This document shows positions 17,733 to 26,900 of a DNA stretch of 64,000 bases, one piece after another. Made by a program: the position numbers and the translations under genes. This DNA comes from Persicirhabdus sediminis. Its GTDB lineage: Bacteria > Verrucomicrobiota > Verrucomicrobiia > Verrucomicrobiales > Akkermansiaceae. The stretch covers positions 160,172 to 224,171 of the forward strand of contig NZ_JAENIM010000045.1 in NCBI RefSeq assembly GCF_016595495.1, read 5' to 3'. The notes beneath the pieces were generated by a model. The model made no database searches. It had not been told where the DNA came from and saw nothing but the letters and a program-made list of their open reading frames with translations. How positions within the stretch are numbered: position 1 is the stretch's first letter; each line of letters starts with the position of its first letter.

Positions 17733-17784
17733 AAAAAAAGCGTGTTCGGGTTTTGGTTTTCGTTTTCACCGAGCACGCTTTTTT
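17733..17784 (+). terminator. Intrinsic terminator (bidirectional form)
   Basis: Ten-base stem GCGTGTTCGG (17740-17749) pairs with CCGAGCACGC (17769-17778, one G-T pair), with an A run before and a T run after, so it could act on both strands. It ends the transcription unit of 14232-17459. The 270 bp before it hold no gene. Confidence 0.8.
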
Positions 17785-17967
17785 GTGCCCGCATGTCTGG
17801 ACCACCAGCTGGAGGTACCAGCCAAATAGCACAGCCACGATTTCCAACTAGCTGCTGCCCCAACCTAACAATAGGCGCTATATTGAAAAATAATCTAGCT
17901 GAAAATCCCACCCAGCTGGAAAGCAAACCAAGCCAGCTAGAGAACCTCAACCAGCTAGAAGCTCCCC
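17785..17967. other. Intergenic spacer rich in CCAGCTGG/CAGCTAG words
   Basis: No coding signal on either strand. Words of the form CCAGCTGG, CAGCTAG and CTAGCTG recur every 10-20 bp here, as they do in other spacers and in many genes of the window. Confidence 0.5.
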
Positions 17968-18012
17968 GCGCTGAAAGCGCTACAGAACAAAGCCCATGGC
18001 TTCAGCCATGGG
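17968..18012. repeat. REP element at the 3' end of the RAYT gene
   Basis: Two adjacent hairpins: GCGCTGAAAGCGC (17968-17980) and the 20-bp palindrome CCCATGGCTTCAGCCATGGG (17993-18012), about 50 bp beyond the RAYT stop. The same palindrome recurs exactly at 63727-63746 and 63962-63981, each preceded by GGGCTGAAAGCCC, i.e. the first stem with compensating base changes. REPs next to a RAYT gene are the expected substrate of that transposase. Confidence 0.75.
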
Positions 18013-18063
18013 ACCAAATCCCCCAACAAAAAAGCACCCTGAAAAATACCACCAAATGCACTA

Positions 18064-19257
18064 TCAGGAAAAGCGCCTTAACGAGTAGAGAGCCTCAGTT
18101 GAATTTTCTAACTGTATTGATTTCGCTCCTTCCTGACGTTTCGCCCCGAAACTCTTTCGGTGTATTTTGAATTGCTGATTGATGAATGATTTTCCGCCGA
18201 TAGCTAGGCCATCGCTAAAGTATTTTACTTTGTGTTGGAAGATTTCAGCTAGACCTAACTTACCTCCGTTGGCCTTCGCTTTTTCCAGCTTCGACTTTGC
18301 CTTTTCATTGGTCACAGCTGCGTCTTCGAGTAGCCATATTCTATATCGATGGCCATGTTTTTGCCAGCTGGTTTGCGGCACACGCATCACCTCACAAAGC
18401 CCGTAACGACAGCGCTTGCTGCCAGCTAGAGCGGCGCTGTAACCACACCAGCGATAGTCTTTGGGATCATCGACTATGCCTGCTCTAACTGGATTGAGAT
18501 CGATATAGGCGGCGATGGTGTGCAGCGCAGTGAAGTCTTCGCCAGTTTCGTGTTCAGCTCGCTTGTTGCTAGACTCAACCATCACACTTTTGTAGCGGCC
18601 CATCCACAGCGTACCGCTGCGCCCTTTGGTTTTGTTGAACCAGCGCGTATAGCGTGCTTTGAGCTCTTTGACAAAGATCTCAAGATTGCAAAACCGTGCT
18701 TTAAATTTCTCTATTTGCTCGTCGGCGTAACGGGCCATGCCATTTGCTCGCATATGCGCCAACTCGGCGCGCAGCTGATTGACGTAGGCTTTGCTGTACA
18801 GGGTGCGCAAATGATCGAGCAATCGTTCTTCACCATCTTCGGACGCCTGGGATGGACGCTCCTCGTACCTTCCCTTCGACTCGTAGGCTTCGAATTTAGC
18901 GTTAAACTTTTCTCGGCTAGGCACTCGGATCAACAGGTGGAAATGGTTGTCCATGATGCAATAAGTCAGGATCTTAATACCGCTGAACCTTGCCTGCCGC
19001 CACATGATCTTGAGAAATGCCTCTTTTTCCTGATCGCCAAACAAGAAATCGCCACCCGTCGTCCGACTCATGACGTGGTAACAATACGAATGCTGTGGAT
19101 CGCCAACAATACGCACGTGACCACCGCTAGGTGCGGCACATATCATGCCTGCATTACCACCAGAAAAACCCGTTTTACAATCCGCTAGCTGCAGCGGAGT
19201 CAAGGGCTCGACTTCAGCTGGTTCTTCCTGATTCTGTGCTGATTGAGGAGTTTTCAT
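18064..19257 (-). CDS. REP-associated tyrosine transposase (RAYT, Y1/HUH family)
   Basis: RAYTs are single-stranded-DNA HUH nucleases related to IS200/IS605 TnpA and are thought to mobilise REP palindromes. The 397-residue protein has YHVMSRTTGGDFLFGD, the HUH motif in YCIMDNHFHLLIRVP, the likely catalytic Tyr in ARYTRWFN, then SGTLWMGRYKS and YIDLNPVRAGIVDDPKDYRW. The N-terminal about 50 residues and the C-terminal about 110 residues are extensions beyond the Y1 core. The ATG at 19257 was chosen; TTG at 19266 is an alternative. A REP lies just past its stop, and two 3'-truncated copies of the same gene lie directly upstream. This copy appears complete. Confidence 0.88.
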   Translation of the reverse strand: MKTPQSAQNQEEPAEVEPLTPLQLADCKTGFSGGNAGMICAAPSGGHVRIVGDPQHSYCYHVMSRTTGGDFLFGDQEKEAFLKIMWRQARFSGIKILTYCIMDNHFHLLIRVPSREKFNAKFEAYESKGRYEERPSQASEDGEERLLDHLRTLYSKAYVNQLRAELAHMRANGMARYADEQIEKFKARFCNLEIFVKELKARYTRWFNKTKGRSGTLWMGRYKSVMVESSNKRAEHETGEDFTALHTIAAYIDLNPVRAGIVDDPKDYRWCGYSAALAGSKRCRYGLCEVMRVPQTSWQKHGHRYRIWLLEDAAVTNEKAKSKLEKAKANGGKLGLAEIFQHKVKYFSDGLAIGGKSFINQQFKIHRKSFGAKRQEGAKSIQLENSTEALYSLRRFS

Positions 19258-19278
19258 ACTCACCAATATAGCACATAA

Positions 19279-19980
19279 TCAGTGAGTTCCCCTCAAAAGA
19301 TTCCTGGAATCTTTATCGCGGCCCATCCACAGCGTGCCGCTGCGCCCTTTGGTTTTGTTGAACCAGCGCGTATAGCGTGCTTTGAGCTCTTTGACAAAGA
19401 TCTCAAGATTGCAAAACCGTGCTTTAAATTTCTCTATTTGCTCGTCGGCGTAACGGGCCATGCCATTTGCTCGCATATGCGCCAACTCGGCGCGCAGCTG
19501 ATTGACGTAGGCTTTGCTGTACAGGGTGCGCAAATGATCGAGCAATCGTTCTTCACCATCTTCGGACGCCTGGGATGGACGCTCCTCGTACCTTCCCTTC
19601 GACTCGTAGGCTTCGAATTTAGCGTTAAACTTTTCTCGGCTAGGCACTCGGATCAACAGGTGGAAATGGTTGTCCATGATACAATAAGTCAGGATCTTAA
19701 TACCGCTGAACCTTGCCTGCCGCCACATGATCTTGAGAAATGCCTCCTTTTCCTGATCGCCAAACAAGAAATCGCCACCCGTCGTCCGGCTCATGACGTG
19801 GTAACAATACGAATGCTGTGGATCGCCAACAATACGCACGTGACCACCGCTTGGAGCGGCACATATCATGCCCGCATTACCACCAGAAAAACCCGTTTTA
19901 CAATCCGCTAGCTGCAGCGGAGTCAAGGGCTCGACTTCAGCTGGTTCTTCCTGATTCTGTGCTGATTGAGGAGTTTTCAT
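19279..19980 (-). pseudogene. 3'-truncated RAYT copy 2
   Basis: Same 5' end and N-terminal 220 or so residues as the intact RAYT, covering the HUH motif and the Tyr, then cut after TLWMGR. RAYT homology stops at 19318; the reading frame continues through the junction palindrome to give the foreign tail DKDSRNLLRGTH. It differs from the intact copy at scattered single bases (for example 'cccgc' for 'cctgc' near 19870 and 'ttggagcggc' for 'aggtgcggc'), so it is not an assembly duplicate. Confidence 0.85.
19296..19314. repeat. Junction palindrome 1 (between RAYT copy 1 and copy 2)
   Basis: Perfect 19-bp inverted repeat AAAGATTCCTGGAATCTTT (9+1+9). It marks the 5' end of the intact RAYT unit and directly abuts the truncated end of copy 2 through the bases TAT/ATA. 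Confidence 0.85.
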
Positions 19981-20001
19981 ACTCACCAATATAGCACATA
20001 A

Positions 20002-20247
20002 TCAGTGAGTTCCCCTCAAAAGATTCCTGGAATCTTTATTGCCACCCGTCGTCCGACTCATGACGTGGTAACAATACGAATGCTGTGGATCGCCAACAAT
20101 ACGCACGTGACCACCGCTAGGTGCGGCACATATCATGCCCGCATTACCACCAGAAAAACCCGTTTTACAATCCGCTAGCTGCAGCGGAGTCAAGGGCTCG
20201 ACTTCAGCTGGTTCTTCCTGATTCTGTGCTGATTGAGGAGTTTTCAT
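20002..20247 (-). pseudogene. 3'-truncated RAYT copy 3
   Basis: Shortest copy: identical 5' end, but RAYT homology stops at 20041, just after SRTTGG and before the HUH motif, then the same junction-coded tail (NKDSRNLLRGTH). At variable positions it agrees with the intact copy at some (aggtgcggc) and with copy 2 at others (cccgc), so the copies are mosaics. Not functional as a nuclease. Confidence 0.85.
20019..20037. repeat. Junction palindrome 2 (between RAYT copy 2 and copy 3)
   Basis: Identical 19-bp palindrome with the same flanks; abuts the truncated end of copy 3. Confidence 0.85.
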
Positions 20248-20282
20248 ACTCACCAATATAGCACATAATCAGTGAGTTCCCC

Positions 20283-20768
20283 TCAAAAGATTCCTGGAAT
20301 CTTTATTTCTATGCTTTGCTTTATCCTATGGCTGCGTCGGCCTACTTTACGCCCAATTCGTCCCGAGCCTTCTGCTCGATGATCTTTGGTTATTCTATCA
20401 AGCTGGCGAGAGCTGCAGCTCAATACTAACTGGCGCGTTTTACTCTCCAGCTTTCCGTGCCGTCGCTCATAGCTATTGAGCCATAGCGGAAGCATTTCCT
20501 TGAGACGCGTGCTGCAGGGCTGCTCGGATGATTTCCAAATAGTAACAATCACCAGCTTCTCAGCCTCTCCATAAATGGGCTTGGCGCCTCGTTTTTTAGC
20601 CTCTTGACCAAGGCTAACATGGCCATTGAGCACCTTGATGGTATGTTTGCGCTCTAGTCCTAACGTATCGCTGACTTCATCTATCATCGCACTTTTTCCC
20701 GCGCGATTTCGACTAGGGTAGCGAGCTCGACAGCTCTCGATGTAATCCAATTTACTCTGTTTACTCAT
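20283..20768 (-). pseudogene. DDE (integrase-core) transposase, N-terminal fragment
   Basis: Starts SKQSKLDYIESCRARYPSRNRAGKSAMIDEV with a helix-turn-helix-like segment DTLGLERKHTIKVLN, a pattern I associate with integrase-core transposases common in Verrucomicrobiota. Only about 155 native residues remain; the rve catalytic core is absent. The frame runs into the junction palindrome, adding KIPGIF before the stop. The frame is open upstream of the chosen ATG to 20834. The IS family could not be named with certainty. Confidence 0.7.
20286..20304. repeat. Junction palindrome 3 (between RAYT copy 3 and the DDE transposase fragment)
   Basis: Identical palindrome; abuts the truncated end of the unrelated transposase fragment. 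A fourth, half copy (TCCTGGAATCTTTAT, 20876-20890) lies on the other side of that fragment, next to the RHS gene end. Confidence 0.85.
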
Positions 20769-20791
20769 GATTCCAGATAATGTTTTCATCT

Positions 20792-20870
20792 GGGTGTCAT
20801 TCTTTCTGGCGCAACAACCTCCTTCAGCTACCAAATGTAGTTTTCTTCGGTGTCATTCTATTTGGCGCAA
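20792..20870. repeat. IS terminal direct repeats (23 bp, two copies)
   Basis: GGTGTCATTCT-T-T-GGCGCAA occurs at about 20792-20814 and 20848-20870, 56 bp apart and differing at a few bases. Multiple copies at a terminus are typical of transposase binding sites, so this is probably the intact 5' end of the fragmented IS. Confidence 0.6.
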
Positions 20871-20904
20871 TGCGCTCCTGGAATCTTTATATTTTATTGC
20901 TTAT

Positions 20905-23900
20905 TTACCTTGGTCTTATCCATGATATTTGCGTCTCACTCTGACTTTCAAATAAGCCGTTGTTCGTATATCCTCTTTGCTCAACCCTAACCCATGACGA
21001 CTGGCTCTTAACTGTTTCATAACCTGTATAACTATTATACTGGAAACTCTTAGAATCATTGGCTGCGTGTGCTATAATGTTGAAATTACCATTAACTGAT
21101 GTCCCATTATTAATCACTTCCCATTCACCATTTGAGGCTTGGAAAGGTTGTTTTCTCCCATCAGTGGCCGTTATCAGGCAGCTCCCGCCCCTTCCAGGCC
21201 TATGAGCGGCCATATAGCTATCGTAATGCTCTTTTCTCATGGAGGATACCAAGGAGAATCTCACGTAATCATATCCAGAATTAATCATCTTCAAAACATA
21301 ACCTTTATTCGCAGATAAGCCCTTTACTGAGCCTCCAGCGAAAGCATACCATGAAGCCCCCCTCTTAGTTGGAGGCTTTCCTCGATTGCGCGGTCCATGC
21401 TTTATGTCATTTTGATTATCCGCCTCGATAACCAGAACGTCTCCTATTTTCTTGAGAGATTTGGACTCACTATTAAAAAGGTGTTGGAAACCTGCTGAAT
21501 AAGCAGCATTCGCAAACTTTCCTCCAGTTGCCGCTGAGACAGTTCCTCCTACAACTGCAGCAATTGTTGTTCGTTTGGCGACCCCTATGAGAACCTCACC
21601 AGTCGACATCTCATCTAAAGCTGCATTACTAGGAGCCTCCATCATATTGCGAAGACCTGGTACCCAACCAGCTGCTGCCCCGGCAGCTGCTCCAACGAAT
21701 CCATCTTTAAACGATCCTCCCTGCAGCTCGCTCATCGCGCCCCCAACAATACCATGCCCCAATATATGAATTGTGGCGGACAGAGCTTTTACTGAGGCCG
21801 TCAATGTGGTGGTAGCAGATGCTACGGCAGCCGGCCCAAACTGCGCTAGACCAGCAGACAAGCCAGCTTGTAGCCCACCGATAAAGGCTCCTTTTATTAT
21901 ATCCTTGAATGAGCCTCCATTAATAGCCGAGCTGAAAGCCCCACTAGCAGCTCCTGCTAGTACCGGATTATTGGCAAAAATAGCTAAAGCCCCGATACCA
22001 GAGAATAATAGTACCGCAGTGAACGCAAGCGTTGCTACCATACGCCAATTATTACTTAACCACTTGCCTAATCTCTTAAAGGCTTTACCAATGTCTTTAA
22101 AGGCTTTCTTAATAGCTTTCCAAGCCTTGCTCAGCCATGAGAATCCGCTAGGGTCGGTGGCGTTGAGCGGGTTGTTCAGAACATAGGTATAGCGGTTGTA
22201 GTTCTGGGTGAAACTTGGTTCCTGTACCAGCGGATCGGTGGATAGGAACCGACCAATCTCTGGGTCGTAGATACGACCATTCATGTGCACGAGGCTAACG
22301 TCGTCGAGCATCTCGTGACCGGTGAAACCTGCGGTGGTGTAGGATGAATGGACTGGTTTGTCGTAGTCCGCTGGTGCCCAGCCAGAACGGCGTCCGCCCC
22401 ATGGGTCAAAGCTCATGCGCTCGAGAATGGCGCCTTGATCATCAAGTACCGCGGTGGTGGATCCCAAGTGGTCACCTAGCTGGTAGCGGGTTTTTTGGTA
22501 AAGCTGTGAGTCGCCTTCGATTTCAACATAAGTCCTAATGGCGATGCCGCCAATAGAGTGGCGATGCTCGGTGCGCTTGGCCTTGCCATCGCGCTCGATG
22601 GTGTGTTGCTCGTAACTCCCGTGGTAGAGGATGGTGGTCTGGTTAGAGCCACGCTTGATCACCTGCTTGGCTCGCGCCATGGAGGCGTCGTACTCAAAAC
22701 GGTGGGAAACATCACCAGCGGCGTAGCTGGAGCTGCCATCGATGCTAGTCATCGCCGGCGCACCGTATTCCTGAATGAGAGTCGGCTTAGAGAAGGTGCC
22801 CCAAGTGATGGCGCGGCGCAGGTTGCCATTGCGGCGCTCTACCGTCAGCTGGCCTTTAGCATCGTATTCATAAGTGCGATTCTTAGCGCCACCTGAGATG
22901 GCGCTGACAGCATGGGTGCGACCGGAGGCATCCGTGTAGTCATAGGAGCCGACACCTGTCTTGCTGGCGATATTGCCCGAGCCATCCGCAGTGTAGGTGG
23001 TTTCCTGAACTGGATAAGATTGAGCGCCAGTAACATGAGACGTGCGAAGACGGTTGATGGCATCATAGGTAAAGTTTTCCGTTAGGCTGGTGATGTGGTC
23101 GGTGCGCCACTCAAGGTTAGTCATGTCATCCCAGGCGTACTCTAAGTCCTGGATCTCGGTAGCGCCATGATTCGCCTTGGTACGGGTGAGCAGCCCACGC
23201 TGATGGTCGAAAGTATGCTTGCGCTCGACACCATTGCCTAACTTCTCGTGAACGAGGTTGCCTTTGCCATCAAATTCAAGCGGCTGCCAGTAGAGCTCGC
23301 CGGTGTGATAGTCACGAATACCGATATTAGCTCCGTATTGGTCGTACTCGTTGAGCAAGGTAAATCCGCCAGCATTGGAGGCTTTATATGTGCGGCCGAG
23401 GTCATCGTAGCTGACACAGGAATAGGTAGAGTCGCCGTCAAAGTACTTGATGGTTTTGACCGCTCGGCCAAAGCGATCGTACTCCATAGTGGACTGGTGC
23501 TGAAGCGCGCCGCCCTCGCTAGCATACATAGAAACCTTGTGCAGCTGGCCTAGCCCAGCGCCCGGAGCGGTGTCGTAGGTCCACTCGGTGAAGCTTTCTA
23601 CAGCTCCCGCTGCATTTTTCAATGTCCTCGTCAGCTGACGGCCTGCGATGTCATAGGTGAAGCTGCCTGTATTGCCGGCAGCATCGGTATTGGTGAGGGT
23701 TTCGCCAAAGGCATTGTAGGTGGTGAATGAAGTGCCGGCATCGGAGTCTGCGATACTGAGCTTTCTGCCAAAAATATCTGTGGTGGTGGTGATGACATGA
23801 CCACCTGGTGCTAGACTCTGGTAGGGTTTGTTGTCGAGGGTGTAGGTGAAGTCAACGACGTTACCCTCGTTGTCCTCAACCTGGGTCATCTTGCCCTGTC

Positions 23901-26900
23901 CGTTGTAGCGCTTGATCTGCTTCTGCTCGCCGTCACCGTCTTTGCGGTAGCCAACGACATCTAGCATGGAATCACCATACTCGTGAACATAGCGGCTATA
24001 GTTGCCATCTGGGGTAATTGTGTATGTGGCGCGTCCAGCAAAGTCGTAATGAGTGATTTCCCACTCTGGAGTGGTGCCGGAAACAAATGGTAGGGATTTT
24101 TTGTGTGGACGACCTCGGTGGTCGTACATGACACGGCTGAATACCGTGCGATAATTAGAGCTGCCTCCAGATACGGTGTGCAGCGCCAGCCCCTCGGTAA
24201 GGACGGGACGGCCAAGAATATCTAAGTACTTGGTAGCTGGTGGGCTGCCGCTCGACTGAGATTTCTTGATGAAGCGGATCTCTGGTAGGTCGTCGCCCGC
24301 GCCAGATGGATTGCCACTGGCCCACTTGGTGATCTTAGCAGCCTCTAGCCCTGTAGGTCCACGAGTAAGCAGCAATGTGCCCCAGACATCGTAATAGTTG
24401 CGGGTGGTTAGCCCATTGATATCCGTGGTGGAGGTGAGCAGTGAGCGAGATTTGTCGTAGGTGCTGGTGGTGACGCGGTCGAAGATGTCGTAGCTCTTGA
24501 TGGCGTAGCGACCTTTATCATCGTATTCCACCTTCATGGTGCGGCGTGGGTCTAAACCTGCTGCTGAGCTGATGGTTTCTACTTCGTTGCCGAAGGTGTC
24601 GTAGATGTGCTTGGTGGTGACCGCATCATCGTGCCCTGGCTCTACCGTCTCGGTATACAGCATGCCCGCATTGGCGTGGCCAGCTGGATAGTAGGTAAAG
24701 GAACTCGTACGGGTAAGGAATGAATTCTCCGATGTGTACTCAGAGGCTGAGCCGCTGTAGGTGGTGGTCACTTCGGAGGTAGTCAGACGTCCGAGGATCC
24801 AGTTATCATCGGTTTTGGTTGGCTCTTCGTAGGTATTGACCGTATCGACCTGGAATCCATCTGACGAGGTGACCCGGGTGTGAAGCAGCTCACCATTGGC
24901 GTCGAATGCGAGGTTTTCGGATTTTTTCCATGAGATCATATGTGAAGCAAAGGTAAATCCTCGGCTATCATCCATGCCTAATATCGACTGATAATTCGAC
25001 GGCAGCGCCGTATTATGCAGCGCCGAGTTCGCCATATCAAAGGGTTGTAGACCTTTTAGAGTCGCATAATCATAGCTCGTTGATGATTTCTGGGCGACTC
25101 GGAGAATTTTCCCACCGACACCTGAGACCGAGGGTAATTGCTGGTATTCGGCGATTTCACGAGCGACAAGAACAGCCTCTAAGCCCTGGTAGACAAAACT
25201 CATGCTATCCACAGGATTCCCATGGAATGGATACTGCTGACTATAGCGCGTGAGGCTGAGCGCAGATCGGGCATAATTTCCTTCACTATTGATTTCTTCT
25301 GTTTGCACAGCCGTCCAGAGGAAACCTAGGTCCACTTCATTGATGCGGTCAAATCGACGCTCACCATACTGATGGGAAACCAATTTGCTGGCGCCCACGC
25401 CATTGGTAGTTTCGTAGCTAGCAACCAAATAACTAGGCGCCACAACACGAACTAATCCGGCCTTGGTCTCAGCAGGATTGATGACGCCTTTGGTATAGGT
25501 TTTAGCAAAGAAAGTATTGGCACTATCATCTCGCTCAGGATTATTCATCCTATCGTAATTGATTTTCAGCTCGGCCAAGCTGCCATCTACGATTTTGGTA
25601 ATGTGTTCAGGCTTGGAGCGGTTGAGCGAAACAGTAGGGGATGCACTGTATGGGTTTTTAATGACGTCAACAAAGCCGTCACCATCAATATCTACCATAC
25701 GTACTTGCCGCTGTCCCTTTTTGTATTGATCCGTAGTATGAAAAATACGCTGAGGTAATAGCCAACGATTGTCTTTAACAAATCCACGCCCAGTATTAAT
25801 ATAACATGCAGGTTCATGCCCCAACGGCTGGCTGGTTACGGGCCGAGTCCCATAAAGAACGTCGACAAGACCATCGCCATTCACATCCACAAACTCAAGG
25901 CCTCTTTGAGTATTCTCGGCCCCTGATTGAACCGCTGAATCTTTACAGGCCATAGGCACAGGAAGCATCCATGGGTTTGCAGCCAAAATGTTATCCATAC
26001 CCTGTGATTTCCAATCCATAGAAGTGAAATTGACATCAGCCACCTTTTCCCATCCCGTACCTGTATTAAGATAGGTTCTCGCGTACCATCCAGCCATCCA
26101 GCCACTCGTCTCAGCAGCGATCACGAGATCTGGCAATCCATCTCCGTTAATGTCCATCAGTTCATGGCCAATTTCTTTGCCCGTATCGTTAGCTAAATAT
26201 TCACCGACAGGCCACCAATATCCGCCCCTATCCCAATGGACTTGGCGCGTCACGCCATTCCGCTGACGATAGAGATCTTTTCGATTCAACCAAACCTCCT
26301 TAGTTTGATCCCTTTTTGCATTAATGACATCAGGGAGCCCATCTCCATTGATATCAACAACTCGTTTTCCTGTATTTGTGCTACTATTGAACGGTGCTAC
26401 ACCTGAGACAGGGAGGTTAGGGTATTCATCAACGTATCCATAAGAATAGTTATACCCTCTCTTATTAAACTCCCAATGATTCGTATCTGATTGGCTTAGT
26501 AGAACAGACTGTTCACTAACGAGTCTATATGGAGCTGTGCAGACCTGCATAACTCTATAATTACTACCAGCTGATGAATCATTAGTCGCACTAGCATTGA
26601 TGTCTACAAGTCCATTACCATCCAAATCCGCAATCAACCAATTGTTAGCAATATTCGGAGTTGTCGATCCAATTCCATCTGCCTCATCCACTTTTAATTT
26701 ACGCGAGTGGCGAACCATTATCCGAGGGGGAAACAGATAATCGAGACTTGTGTACGCAGCACTTTCTGAAAAGTCAGAACGACCAATATTTTGGATGTTC
26801 GTATAACCACCTTGACCATTTGATTTAACAATTCTCTCACCGGCTCGTAAAAACTTATAATGATTATACAGCTTCACGAATTCACCGTTCACCTCTTCAT

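Noticed and set aside
17690..17950. 86-codon minus-strand open frame over the terminator
   Set aside because: It spans an intrinsic terminator and CCAGCTGG-rich spacer; no protein features.
18520..19911. Long plus-strand open frames (222 and 209 codons) opposite the RAYT copies
   Set aside because: Antisense shadows of the RAYT coding sequence; they repeat because the RAYT sequence is repeated.
18064..20304. Staircase of RAYT copies as an assembly artefact
   Set aside because: The copies differ at several bases in a mosaic manner, which a collapsed or duplicated assembly would not produce.
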